From Embiotoca jacksoni (Eukaryota; Chordata; Actinopteri; Embiotocidae), in contig JAKOON010000011.1 in assembly GCA_022577435.1 (NCBI GenBank), forward strand, positions 2,305,001 through 2,369,000: 64,000 nt of DNA. Reading direction: 5' to 3'. The notes beneath the pieces were generated by a model. It ran no database searches and was not told where the DNA came from. It saw only the letters and a program-made list of their open reading frames with translations. Position 1 is the stretch's first letter, and each line of letters starts with the position of its first letter. Positions 31,931 through 45,778 of this stretch are shown in pieces. Both the position numbers and the translations under genes were made by a program.

Positions 31931-34435
31931 ATGTCTTGTCATTTTATTGTTTTACTCTACAGTACAACTTTGATTCTGCACTGTAAGATGAAATATTACA
32001 TGTACTGGTTGAGGTGCTACCATTAGTATATGCATACTGCACCTGTAAACAGCTTACAAGTAGAAAAATACAAAACCAGACACCACTCATCAGTATGTGA
32101 GGGGAGAAGAATGAAAAAAAAAAAAACATGTGGGGCTTCATAAAGCTATAGTACCTTTTGGTGGAGAAGAATTCAACAGAATGAGGACTGATGAAGGCAG
32201 CGTGAAATTACTTCAGGGAGCTGCTGCTGCAGCATTCTTACAGACAAGAGGAATTGCACATATTTTCTAAAACAAGAGTAAAAACAAAGTCTGACGGATC
32301 TATGGTCCAGTGTCTCACTGTTTTTAAAAGCTACATTTGCATACATCATGTGCACTTTGCGCAGTCCGAGGGAGACAAAACAGGAAGTGCACATCCTGAC
32401 GTCCTCCCAGAGAAGAAGCAAGTCTATCGCGGGCTCATGTAAGCGGTGTCGGGAATCCAGGTTGTTTAAGGCATGCATTCACTATAACGTCTTTGTTGTA
32501 TGGGGGACAATCAAAGCAGTTTGCCTGTGGAATTACCGAGCTCAGAAAAACTAAATACAAATTCCTGGGAACATTCGGCAGAATGATTTAGAGTCAGGCG
32601 CCAACACCAGAACGGAGACTCTTTTTTTTTTTTTTAGGAATTTACAGAAGTTAAAGTGGAGTCTGATTTGACATTGCACTAAAATGAGGGAAAAAAAAGA
32701 CAAACACACCAGTAGTGACACAAACATTCAGTACAGCAGTTGTGCTTCAGATCTTCAGCGGCATTACTTTCCCACAGAAATGCAACAATAAATATGTGTT
32801 GATGCTTTTTCAACACAGTAGGCCTGGGTGATGTGGTGGAACTCACTACCATGTTATAAATAGGGCGATTTTCTAATATATGACACAATATAACAAACAA
32901 TCAAATTGCAGAAATGAATTGTGTTCTGTTGTTATGAATTACTAGAGATAAAACTTTGCAAAAAAAAAAAAAAAACTACTGTAACCAATTTGAATTATAA
33001 TACAACAGAAATTTGGACAGTTATAACATATTAGGATCATGTCATGATATGATTAGGCTGAAAATATAAAATATAATGTCAAAAAGTGCTGTGTTGTGCA
33101 CACGTATGTCATCATCTGCACGGACTGAAAGAAGATTCTCATCCTACTAATGTAACACTATAAGAACGTTAAGGCAACAAAGAAGATTAAAAACAACACA
33201 TCCAGAGTGAGACTCAAAAGAACATTTAACGACATGTATCTCAAACCCGAATCTGTCGGGTCTGCTAAACAGGAAGCTGCAAGAAAACAAGATGTATATT
33301 CTTTTACAGCAGACGTCAACTGGTGCATCGCAGAAGCAGGCACTCAGTCGAGCAGCTCAGTTTGTTGATCACGTCAAGCTCCAGTTTCATGACTAAGTCG
33401 AGATAAAGTTTGTACTAGTATTGACCACAGCAGGGCAGAGACGGGCTGTCAGTGTTTTCATCTTCTTCTCCAGCTGCAGGAATAAGGAGGCTCATCTGCA
33501 GATTAACTGTCCTCTGAATACAGAAGTGGAGTCGAAGCAAAAGCTCTCAGTGATGTGAGCCAACAGAGGGTGGCAGTACAGACCCAATATATCTGCACTT
33601 TGAATTTTAATTTGTTACTTGTCAGTGTGTGCTATGTTTCATTTGTTGTAACAAATACTTTCAGGATAAATATATCAACTGGTTGATTTATGCCAATTTA
33701 ACAAATAAATAAAACAATTTAAGTGTAAATCCATGGCTTTGTATAAGTATTTTTAATTTAACTATATTTTTACTGGTGATCGGCTGAGAGGTTTTACTAA
33801 GACCTTGTTTCACAAAAAAAAAAGACTTCATTATAAGAAGATGTAATGATCACAGTAACATCTTACACACAGGGTTTTTTTTACTGGTTTTCCAAATGAA
33901 CCAGCACCTGTTGATGTTTGTTCACCTCTTTGATATCCAGCATGATGAAATCTCTGCCGGGCTGACGGCGAGGACAGCTGAGACACAAACAGACAGAAGT
34001 GGACCACAACTAACAAGCACATATTTGGAACGACATCACAAAAGAAGGCCAGACTAAAAGGTCAAACTCGAGCTCGTCATCGGCCAAAATTATTTTCAAG
34101 GCATCACAGATGCAACCATTTCTTAACCCTACTCCAAGAATCAAACATGTCCAATCACTGAATCTTCTAAACGCTGTATGACAATCCAAAACACTTCTTT
34201 TAGGCACAGTGATCTTCACCCGCTCTGTCTGACATTACTTGGTGGGACACGAGGTGAAACTATACGATATGATCCCTTTTCTTTCACTTATTAGAGGAAA
34301 CGATCTTTAGGGTATTTTAGGGTGGAGTTATCGTCCATCCTCTTACACGCAGCATGTCTCTGTCCCGGTTTGTTGAGAGGCGAGTGCAGACAGATGCGGG
34401 TGGGCGTGGCCACAATGCTCCATCACCTGCTTCTT
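31931..34435 (-). other. arrdc1: arrdc1 probable 3' UTR
   Basis: Sequence downstream of the arrdc1 stop on its own strand. The first canonical - strand AATAAA I find is at 31,943-31,948 (tttatt on +), which would make a 2.5-kb 3' UTR ending about 0.7 kb before the slc31a2 promoter. A short open stretch near 33,906-33,985 looks exon-like but fits no gene. The UTR end is inferred. Confidence 0.4.
31943..31948 (-). terminator. Candidate arrdc1 poly(A) signal
   Basis: AATAAA on the - strand, 2.49 kb past the arrdc1 stop codon and upstream of the next gene's promoter. Alternative signals nearer the stop cannot be excluded. Confidence 0.35.
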
Positions 34436-34500
34436 CTACTGACTGCTGGTGAAAGTGGAGTTGGCGCTACTGCAGCTTTCCTCATAACTGGGTGGAGGCT
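34436..34500 (-). CDS. arrdc1: arrdc1 last exon with PPSY motif
   Basis: Encodes (E)PPPSYEESCSSANSTFTSS-Q and TAG, the counterpart of human EAPPSYEQSCGG. The acceptor is gtgttacag. It completes the split Glu codon left by the previous exon. The PPSY motif is the second NEDD4-family WW-domain ligand. Confidence 0.92.
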
Positions 34501-37500
34501 CTGTAACACACACATGCAAGGATCATGTAAGTACGGAAGCATCCTCAGGTCATCTTTTACTCTGCTTTCATCTTAAATTTAAAAGTAGCTGTCTTTACCA
34601 ACTACCATTAAAGAGCACTTACTATACCGAGGTGTTTACTGCATTAAAGAACACGGCGAGTGTTCGATGTTCTAAGCTCAGCGCCTGAGAGCAGAGATGC
34701 AGCGATGCTTGCGAGCCAGTTCAGGCAGTCGACTCGACTCGTACACGCAGGTTGATTCATGCTGAAAACATTTCCCGTCTCTCCCCTTCACCTGTCAGAA
34801 ACACTGCTGGCCTGTGTCAGTACTCCTGCTTTTCCCTTTAACCCCATCACCACCCCAGCATCCACCTGCAGGCTCCAGGGGAGCTTAAGATATTTGTCAT
34901 CACTACCCAATATCTCCACGTCATCACATCTGCAGGGAGTGATGAAACTGTAACCATCTTCTGCAGCAGCAATAAACATTTCGTTTTTTGAATTAGCTGC
35001 CATTTAACTGTCATTTTACAACTATCTGCCAGTCATTAGAGGGACATCAGGCAAAATCAGTTCAAACAGCAACCTGATGGTAACTTGGTTGCACACTAAA
35101 ATACTGATATTAATACTGGCCACTCTTGGCGTTGCCAGAACCTTTCCATGAGTAGAAAGCTGCATTATAGAGGTTCATAGGACTTCTGGGTGTTTTATTC
35201 GGGTGAAGAGCTGAATTCAGGCACAGCATTAGCCAGAGTTTATCCAGATTTGGAAACTGAACTTGAGACAACTGTGGCAGCCATTTTGACTTCCTGTTTT
35301 GAGCTGTCTTTCCTTTTGTATCGTGGAGAAAAGCAGGACGTCCATCATCACTGATATCGAGTATCACCTGTGCTTGCTGCTACATAAGCTGCAGGATTCA
35401 GCAAGTTTCTCTCTCCCTGGACGCATGGTTGGTGGTTTGTGTTTGGTTTGGTTTTTGTGCTTACTTTTCTTGCTCAACACACCTCACTCTACGCTCACTC
35501 AGATACAGAAAACCTTGCTGATGTTTAGATTTTCATAATTTAGGTTGTAATTGTTTAATTTGTTGTATTTAATAAATCTTTAGTTTAAAGTCACGTATTG
35601 TCCTCTTGGTCCTTCCCACAAGCCGGCCTGTGACACGACTCATTACTGAATTTGATTGTGGTAAAAACTCAAAGCATAAACTATCATAAAGATGATACTT
35701 TTTTCGGCCGTTGCACTCAACTAATATAGACTCTGTCACTGGTGCCAGTGTGTAATGTGTTTCTGAAGAACTTACCATGAGGGTAGTCCCAACTGCTGTA
35801 CTCTGGAGGGAGGATGAGAGAACAGGAAGTGGGGACCGGAGTCACATTTCCATCAGTGAAGAAAGGTATGGTGGCTCCAGTGGACACGCAGAACAGTGGG
35901 GCGGACGCATTGGGTCGTCTGTGGTCGGGAGGCAGCGCTGCGCCCGGCGCGTGGCTGAAGGCGCTGGGTGACATGGTGACCGGCTGACCTGACTGGTCCT
36001 GCTGAGAGTGACTTTTGGTGGGAATCTCCTCACTGGCGATGCCCCCTGCGCACAGCCCCTCCTCTGGCTCCTCCTCCGCTGGCGGAGCACTGGGCGTCAC
36101 CCCAGCGGCACCGGTTGCCATGGCCGCACCGCGGTTTGGACTGGTGGGCGGCATGGGCCTCGACGGAGTAAAGTTCACAGCAATGTTCCCGATGTAGATG
36201 GGCAGAGTGACAACTGCATCTGGAGACTTTAGTGACACCTGTAACACAACCAGTGATTTATAATAAAGTCGTTTATTTTTATTTAAAAATATAGGTGTTA
36301 TTTTTTGGGAAATAATTTGATTTAAAGACCTAAAGATAAAATCTGAAGCAATCTATTCATAAGTTTACAATCTTATGCAGTACAGACACAGAGCAGCAAG
36401 TTCAGTTTTGGACTGTGGTCAAGTCAAGCAGGTTTGCTTGTCACTTTAAGAGGGTGAAGCAGCAGCATCACTGAATAACAGTGAGAAGCTGCGACCTGAT
36501 CCATCTATTAACTGCTATCTTTCGCTAATCATGAATAGTTCAAGAGTTTGGCATATCGATGTGTCTTGTCGTCCTCTGTGTTTGAACTCAAGACTCACGA
36601 TGCTGCAAAATAATGTTCCACTTTCACAAATTCTTAATTTTCACTCGTATCAGCTGCTAAATGTTGCACTGTAAAGCCCAGCGTTAGGAAAAGGATATCT
36701 AAAGTTAGAGAAGAAAATTAAATGGTAAATAGTTTGCACTTACATGCTTTATCAGTCTCAAACTTTACAGTTTGCCTCTCATTCACCCACACATTAATTG
36801 ACACACATGCTGCTGAATGAGCTTGAATCTCTCAGTATTATAGTTATTATATCTTTTTAACTATATTCCCAAATATTGAATTGCATCTGGAAGTGATTAT
36901 GGTGACATCTTGATGGAAAGCACTAATGGAGCTTGCATTATACTGTGAAGAGTTTATTTGCCCATTTAAAAAAAACTAATTGTGTGCTGCATTTCTGTGA
37001 ACGCACATTTAGTCTTAAGAAAACTGACAAAATATTTTAAAAACAGGCTGATGATAAAATATATGACCAAAAAAAAAAAAATAGCCTGAAGCAGCCAAAA
37101 TAATCACAATATCTTTTCTTATAATTTCTTATGATAATTAATGGATAGATGGGACTGTGGAGTGGGTTTATAATGAGTGTGTATCCTCAATAATTCAGTG
37201 GGTTCGATCCGGAAACAATTAATACTGTATAAAGGATGTTATTTGAAAGTATGTCGAGAGCTGGTCTGTCGAAAAATAAACCAGAAAGAGCTGAAAATGA
37301 AGCATATCTCTGTTTACAGCGACAACAAGCCCCGAAATGTAAAATTCTGCTGCGTGGAGGAAACAAAACAAGATTGAAAAAGCGCTGGCCGTACTATTAT
37401 TCCTTTTGTACTGGTAAATCAATACAGCTGTATTACAACAGTAACACACAGACACACACTCTGACCTGAATGAAGTAGTCGATGTCTACAAGGCTGCAGC

Positions 37501-40500
37501 CGGCCAGCGCTGACTGAGGAAGAGGAGGGACGATGATCTGCTCCTTCCACTCTGCATGTTTCCCTGCCTTCACTCCGGCTCCCTCCACCTCAGCGATGGT
37601 CCGCAGGTCAAACACAGGCCGCTTGGTCTTGTATGTCACTTTCTGGTGTGACAAACACACACAAACATGAAAAGATGTGACGCTGACCTCACACCTCTTC
37701 ACACACCTCTGACGTATAGCTTACAACAAAAAGTGTTCTTTTGAAATGGATTGAGAAAAGTCCTTTTAGTGTTACCTTGAGGTAGAGGGAGACTTTCTGT
37801 GCTCCCACATGAAAGAATGACCTCTATGGATGGTTATGTCTCAGTGGAGATGTATATTATATCTCCAGCGGTGCTTATGGCGGTATTTAGTAACGATTAT
37901 TGAAATCTGTGAATAGGTGTTTTTGATCTTTATCAAGTGTTTTTTTTGGTCTATTTTCTGAAGAATACTAAAGACTGGGACCGCAGTTAGTCTACAGAAA
38001 GAAAATATCATTATTATTATTGATTATATTCAATAACGTACCTGTATGAGACTGGCCAGTACACACCCCGTGTCTTTCCCCGACTTGTTGTGGATCTCGG
38101 TGGATAACTTGATGACCTGACCAGGGATGTAACCCCTCAGGTCACTGCGAGCTTTCAGCATCAGAGTCCCCGTCTTCACCAAGAGGTAGCTGAACTTCTT
38201 AGTGATCACTGCATAGCTCTGATGCTGCAGAAACAAAGTTGCAGGATAAATGTTTATTTCTGCGCAGTTGGTTTTAAAAGGTTTCACTTGTTGTGCTGAT
38301 TCCTTATTTCTGCTGAGTTCACCAATATCAGGAAACTGTGACAGTCATGATAGGAAGAGAGTGGATTATAAGGAGAGAGTAAAGGATAAAATGCATTACA
38401 TATCCTGCTCTGCCAATAAATCGAATAAGCCCTGACCAAGAAAAAGGTAGGTCAAATGAAAAATGCATTAAGGCGTTTCAAAATCGCCCACCATTTCAAT
38501 CCAGTCCCAGATTTACTCTGTGAGAACACAACATGAAGTAATAAAAATCAAGGTGAAGAAAAAGTACGAAGATCTGAGAACCAAACACTCACTTCAATGT
38601 GAGGCACCTCATTGAGGTTGAGCAGGTTGAGTAGGTAGAAGGGCTTCTGGGCTTTGTAGTCCTTGGAAAACAGGGGCGTGTCTATGGTCGCTCTCACACG
38701 GTAAACAACCTTTCCAAAGGGTCCTTCAAAGGATGTTGGGACAGCAACTGAAGAGAGGATTGACAGACATGACAAGGACATTTTCTAATCAATGGGTTAA
38801 ACAAAAACATTCAAATGTGATATTGGGGTAATAATAATAACCAGTTAAAATACAGAAATCTGTCTATCTCAGTAGAGATTTGTTGGAGATAAAAAAAAAA
38901 AAAAAGAAAACAAAGAAGGAGGAAAAGTAAATAAAAAAATTAAATAAAAAAGTAACTTGAGGGAGTACTGAACTTCCATTACTTTAATGGAACTGTCCGC
39001 ATTGCGTCAACTCTATCAGTTATTAACCAAAAAAAACAACAACCTATCTTTTCATTCAAAACCAAATTTCAATACCGAAGTCTGCTCTGTGATTGTCGTC
39101 TCCACCAACAGTTCTTCTCTTGTATCTCTATGCTGTCCTTTTCTCTCTCTGCTCTCCTCTCAACCCCAACCGCTCGAGGCAGATGCTCTGCCCACCTCTG
39201 AGCCTGGTTCTGTCGGAGGTTTCTTCCTGTTCAGATGGAGGTTTTTCTGCCTTAAAGATGAGTTTTTCCTCCTAGCTTATGTGGGAATTGTTGAATTGTT
39301 GGGTTTCTCTGTATGACGCTGTAAAGTTCTGCTGTAAGGACTTTAATGTGTTAAGTGCCATGAAATAACCTGTGTTGTGATTTGCAACTATATAAATACA
39401 ATTGAATTGAAGTCAGTGAAGTAGCCAAGTAGAGCAAAATGTCGGCTTTACTTAGGCGGCCTGCTAAGGCTAGAAAAGTCACAAGATTTCACCTCACAGT
39501 AAATAAATCTTACATTACAACATCTTATTTCTCACTTTTCACACTAACTTTTGGAAATGCAGTGCAATGCGTGCTAGCTAGCATCTGCCGATAGCCTGCA
39601 TGTGAGGCGTTTAGGCAACAGCAGTAAATCGTACAGCCTACCAATAGCCTGCATCAAACTAAAGATTTGCACTATAAAGTGTAATGTCATTTTTTTGTTG
39701 TTGTTGTTAAAATTAATACCATACCAAACGCTTGGTCAAATTCTACATATATTATATGATTTCATTTTAGATCATTTCTACCAGGGGGACAATAAGCTGG
39801 AAATTGTCGTTATCCATGCCGACCTCTATCAGAACTGTCACTAGACGTAAAAAGCCCTTCAGACTGATTCCTGCACATCTTGTCCTGATTGGAAAAAGGA
39901 CAAGGTTTTTGTGACTCAAGGAAAGGGCAGCGAAGAGGAGGAAATAGAGAGAGAGGGAAAAGTTAGAGGGTAGGAAATTTAAGAAGAGGGAGAAAAAAAA
40001 AAAATCACTGTTGGGGGGTGAAAGCAGCCAGACAGACAGGAGAGGAAGATATTCAGAGCTGGTGGAGAGGTTCAAAACACAGGTTCAAAACTTCTGAGAT
40101 TGTCATCCATACAAATAATCTGCATATAGATTTCCGAGCAGGATGCACAAAAAGGTGATTAATGTGTTGTCAAAATCAAAGCCGAGCCACTCTGTCAACC
40201 TCACTATTCTAATGTGTTCCTTGTTTCCTGGATCCTCATTCAGATGTTAATGTCAGCGAAGATGGCGGCTGCTCCAGGGACAATCCGCTGCTGCTGTCAA
40301 TGAGAATTAATCAGGAGAGGCGGCTTGTTGTTGTTTTGTCTCAGACAGCTTGGCAGCTAAAACAGAGCCATGGGTGGATGACAGAGGACAGACTGAAGCA
40401 CCAGACCCACTGTCCTCAGAGACACACCAGGCTGGGCTGCTTGTGGTTGCTGAAGGTGGATTGTACAGCCTGACTTGTTCCTTTGGACTCAAATAAAACC

Positions 40501-43500
40501 CATCCTCTGTGTTATATAAGAAGACTGGTAATCACGTGTTGATTTGCAGGTCAAAAGATGTGTAAACTCTTATATAAAACAAGGCTACGTTTGTTTTTAA
40601 AGTAAAAATTATTCCGATTTGTTTGATAATGCATCATTATTAACATCACATTTGTGTTTTTAGCTGTGTGTTTGGACTGCAACAGCAGGGAAGCCCTCGA
40701 AATGTGACTCACTGACTGACAAAATTACACCATTGGTTGGTTCCTGAGTCTATTTCAACTTAAAAGGCTTCGTTTCAAATGGGCAAAGTCTACTGAGAGT
40801 GCCCAGTACATCAAAGAAAAGTAAGAAACTGATGATAGACCAAATCAATCCTCCCAGTCTTAGTTGAAGCTCAGATAACCAAAATGAAGCTCTCGTATTG
40901 TGGACACATTATGAGAAGAACCAATTTAGTGGAAAATACAAATATGCTTGGAACAGTTGAAGGAAAACGAACAGGAGGATGACCACAAACAAGATGAATG
41001 GATGCAATCAAAGAAATCATGATTAAGCTGTCCAGCAGCCAAAAGACTCAAACAAAAGATACTCTGGAGGAAATGGTTGCCAGGATACGAAATCTACTTG
41101 ATGGGACATAGCATATCATAGCGCTTGATAAACGGTCCATCCATATAATTAGGCTTTGACCTCAGTCTTGTTCATGAAATGTCTCAACAACTTTGGGATG
41201 AATTTCCATGAAATAAAGGAAACAGACGAGCTGTCCTGTGGGTCAGCTGTAATCACTTTCACCTTGTGTTGTCATCAGGTCCAACTAATACACACCAGCA
41301 AAGCTACAGAAGTTAGTGGTTCCTCATGTTCGGAACCAATTAGAAAACGCAAGCATGCGAACACACTAAACTATGATAGTTTACATCGTACGTACACCTG
41401 TTTAATGTTTGCATTGCCATTGTGAGCTTGTTAGAACGCTATTGTTAGCATTTAGCTTGACAAAGTCTTATCAGCATTCAAATGGCTATATTTTCAATAT
41501 GCATAAATCAGTTTCTAATTACAAGTTAAGTTGATGATATTCCATCAAGACTGTCAAAATAAAGAATTTCCAAACTGAGTAAGTTACACCGCTACAGATC
41601 AATCGACATTGAGATTCTGACTTTAGATCCGTACAAATCAAGTAAAACATGCTTCATGTTCTTTGTTGTGGTTGTGAGCAGCAGCAGGACTCATCTAAAA
41701 AGGAGGAAAGAGACTTGTGGTCTCTCATCTCATGTCCTTGTGAAATGAAGCCATCCAAACCTTATTTATGCCTTTAGGTGTCCGTGTACTGTGTTTTTCT
41801 ATGGCCTTCCTCTTGTCTTCGAATTTCTTTGTTCCCTCTGTGAGAAGAGATCTCGCCAGATCGACACCTAATGTTTCGACTCTCCATGACTTGGCTGGTG
41901 TTATCAGAAGAAATTCTGTTCATCCTTCTTTTCAAAATGTTGTTAAAAAAAACACTAACAAAGGCTCCTTGAAGCTCAACTGCATATGTGTGAATATGAG
42001 CAGGATGAATCCCTGAATCTACTTTTTCCATAATAAATCAAACTATTTCTGCCTATCTTGCGGTATTTTGATAATATCATAGCTTTTCCTCAAATATAAT
42101 TTACAACAGAGTATAACAGATTTTTTTGATTTTACTGAAAACGTTAAAAAAAACAAAGGGCCATGATGAAAGATGCAGAACTGCCAAACTCCTTGCTAAT
42201 ATTCTGGTTGTTGGTTGTTTTGACTTTTTCTTCAATTATAACTTTCAGAATAAAAAAAAAACCCCAAAACTTAAAATCATCATTAAGGTTACACGTTTTT
42301 GCTGAAGCTGCTGCAGAAAGATGCTGACTCGTTCTTGTTATCTATGTCAATGAGGATAAACAAAATATCAGAAACATCTGAGTATACCACAATAACATCC
42401 AAAGAAAATGAGTGCAGTCAAGTAGTACCTTCACTAACAGAATGAAGCCGTCTTCAACCCCTCTCACTTATCAAGACACACATTGATGGTGACATCCTGG
42501 TGCTGACCCCCACATTACCAGAACACTGGGGTCCAGTGTCTGACTCGAGGACACCGTGACATGGTATTAGGAGATAAAACATCAATGCTGCGATACTGAG
42601 GGTTGGGCGTTAAGAACTGTATGATACAATATGAAAATGCAGGAACTAGTTCTTTTCCAGCCTTTGTGGTGAGTTTATATGAATTATTTGCTTTTTTTCC
42701 TCTCTTAAGAAACAACTGTGAACCCTTACTGTCAGCGCAAATATTAGAACACAAATTCAAACAAGCCTGCTCTTGCTGTCTTTGAGTAGGAATTGGTATC
42801 AAGTTGTTGCATTCAAATATCACCTGGCAATGCCTTTACACTACATATCTCGCCAATTCGATATGCAGTGTGTGTTTTTCGTATCACCTTCTGTTTATGT
42901 TTACATTTTTGGTGCAAATTCTGCGGGTTTTATTAAAGGTCATTATACGTACATAGAAAAGTAAATAGTCCAGTCATTTCATGATAATGCAAACTGTACA
43001 ATATAGTGTCACTTTTGCTTTTCATTTATGACCTAAAACTCTAAATTAAATTGGAAAAAAAATCTCTTCAAGTTACGCGTTACAAGTCAGGTCAGGTCTT
43101 TATACCTCAAGACTTGATCTGCTTTCTGTGTACTTTAAGGATCACATTCACATACATACTGTACATCCAATCCAAGGGTGTGTCTGTTTGCAGTGCCAGC
43201 AGGGGGCAGTAGGAGATGCTTGATTCTCCAGCGAGTCACTTATCACTACATGATAGTTAACATGCCCTCTGCTGATGTTCTCAAGTCTGGGGGCCTGAAA
43301 GCAAGGGAGGGCGAAGCATGGAGGCATGAAGACCAATTAAACAGTGACTGCACAACTGGAGAGGGAACTAAAAATAACCCCCCCCCCCCCCCCCCCCCCC
43401 CCTTCAGCCCACGCCTGAGAGAGTGCAACACAGACACTGCACAGCGTGTGTGCCCTCACAAGTGCCAAGCAGGTTTAGCAGCTTGTGTTATTTGCATGGT

Positions 43501-44403
43501 GGTGGTTTTGTATTTTATTGACAGGGAAAATGTATTCATCAGCATTACAAGTGTGTTTGTGAACAAGGGGTATGAGGAATAAAGATGCATGATCACGCTG
43601 AGGCATCACAATCAGCACGCCCCTCCCAAATCCCCTAAACATGAACCATGGAAGCTTTCTGACTGCTGAGTCACCACTTTGTACTAGACATAGAGGTCTT
43701 GTACGTTATCAGAGGGCATCACATCTGTATGCTCCTTTCAGTGACGTCATGTGGATCTCTGATAAAACTGGTTCATGAGAAAACAATTACAGGAACAGTG
43801 GGCATGTCACCGACACGGAGGACTGAGGTGCAACAGTTCTACTTACCTGGAATAGGAAAGTGGAACGGGAAAACGTGTTCGCCCGCCATCAGAGTTCCTG
43901 TAAGACAAGAGCATTTATCAGCTACTGAAAACGAAAAAATGCAAATGTCATTCACAGTGTAGGCGTGATACTTTTTGGGCCGTGTGTCTGTATGACTGTA
44001 TTTATTCCTATTCCACATATTCAGCCGTGCAGCATCACAGGAAGTGATAAACTGTTGGGTGCGTGACAGCTGACACGTGTGGATGGCAAAGTTTGATGCT
44101 CTCTCAGTAGAGTTCAACAATGATCGACAACCATGTTGAAGCCAGCAGTGATGAAGCTGCACCTCAGCGTCTTCTTCTGCTCCGTCTCATCTGCAGGCCA
44201 GCATCATTGAGCCATGTCGGCCCTTTTACATTAAAGTTAAGATACAAGTGACCTTCTGTTATGTTTTCTGGCTGTCAACAACAACGTGGAAAGAACTGAA
44301 ACAACAACCCCACATCTGTATCCTGTTGTATCACAACAGGATATTGTTGATATCAACAGATGTTGATCCTACTGAACATGTATATCTTGTCACAAATAAT
44401 AAT

Positions 44404-44435
<32 letters not shown>

Positions 44436-45705
44436 AAAAAAAGTTACATTTTTGAAAAAAGCTCAGCAGTTTCCTCCAACAGCTGCGCACCGTTTTTTGT
44501 TTTTTTTTGTCAAACAGAAGCATATAAGGGATTTGTCTGGGACTATTTTCAGCTGCAGATTAATACACATTTGGTGCTCTGGTGATTATCTGCAACAGCA
44601 GGACAGCGTACTGAAAGTGAGACAGACTCCAACTAAACTACACGGTGTGTGTTCATTGTAATGAAGGGACATGTGTAACAGTGTGGCTCAATGATGTTTT
44701 GTTTTTGTTTTTTTTTACTTTGTAAAACAATAGAGCAAAAATGTAGAAAGGAGATAAAGATATTTATCTAAACAGGAAATGTACGATCACTTCATTTTTA
44801 GTCCTGGTCTTCTCTTTGAATTTGTTGAGAACATTGAAAAACACAGAATATTTCCCATCTTATCCTGAGAACGACAGCGACATTAACACTAAAACTAATT
44901 AAAAAGGAATTAAGACATATTTTTACACTTTACAGGACATCCGAGTTCAATCAGACTGCAGTTTGAAGTGCAGCAGCATCAGTCTGCAGACGCTGCATGT
45001 CTGATGTTATCAGGCATCACGGGGTAAAAGAAAGCACACCCTGCTGTGTTTCCATTCTGAGGATCTCAACAGGAAGTACTCTGAACAGATGTTGGAATAA
45101 AACTGTAAGTACATTTTCTCCACATAAGAATTTTTGCACATGACACAGAAGCTCTTTTATCTCAGCTGTTCACATATTACAGCATTCAGACAGGACACAC
45201 CTGCCTACAGTGATTCATTAGGCAATTTTACAACAGTGAGTTTGAATTTATTTACATGGGAACGAAATCCCAGATTTTGTGATTTCACAAAGTTGTCATT
45301 GTTCAAAGTCAAACATCTTAATTAGCATCAGAAAAAGGGCCTGGAGATGATCACGGTTAGAAAAATCCTCTCATCACACAACTTCCACCACAATATTTAA
45401 AACAAGTCACTCATTTTGTCCATTCGATACACTGCAGCTCTGTAATCAGCAATGATCTACTCATTTGCAAATCTTGCTAAATCAATTTCATACATTGTTT
45501 ACTTCACATCCTCCATTAAATTGATTACCAGCGCCAATCAGGGCCTTTCTGTCACACTGACAGCACCATCAGCCAACCAGCTTATTAATTCTCCAGATGA
45601 ACTGACAGCCCAATTACATTCTTCCAGACAGCAACATGTGTCACCTCATTAGGGATAGGCACAACTTTTTCCATTAGTCTAAGTTCCCTGGAGCGGAAGC
45701 GCTCA

Positions 45706-45778
<73 letters not shown>

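Larger units (their letters stand above)
38748..43846 (-). other. arrdc1 intron 3 (5.1 kb)
   Basis: Contains an L2-type LINE 3' end (39.09-39.41 kb), part of a four-copy repeat (39.44-39.74 kb), an RTE-like LINE fragment (40.72-41.12 kb) and a poly-C run (43,378-43,402). A weak repeat-like stretch at 42.58-42.84 kb is unassigned. There are no other genes. Confidence 0.75.

Noticed and set aside
33906..33985. Exon-like - strand stretch (CPRRQPGRDFIMLDIKEVNK then a stop) behind an acceptor-like tract
   Set aside because: Its phase does not match the end of the arrdc1 exon before it, and it lies after the confirmed arrdc1 stop; probably 3' UTR chance sequence.
35370..35640. Solo LTR-like stretch (AATAAA, ending tgtgaca)
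   Set aside because: No matching start, no target-site duplication and no second copy visible in the window.
44325..44347. 11-bp stem, 3-nt loop hairpin (tatcctgttgt / acaacaggata)
   Set aside because: Short perfect hairpins of this size occur by chance in tens of kilobases; no terminator or RNA context.
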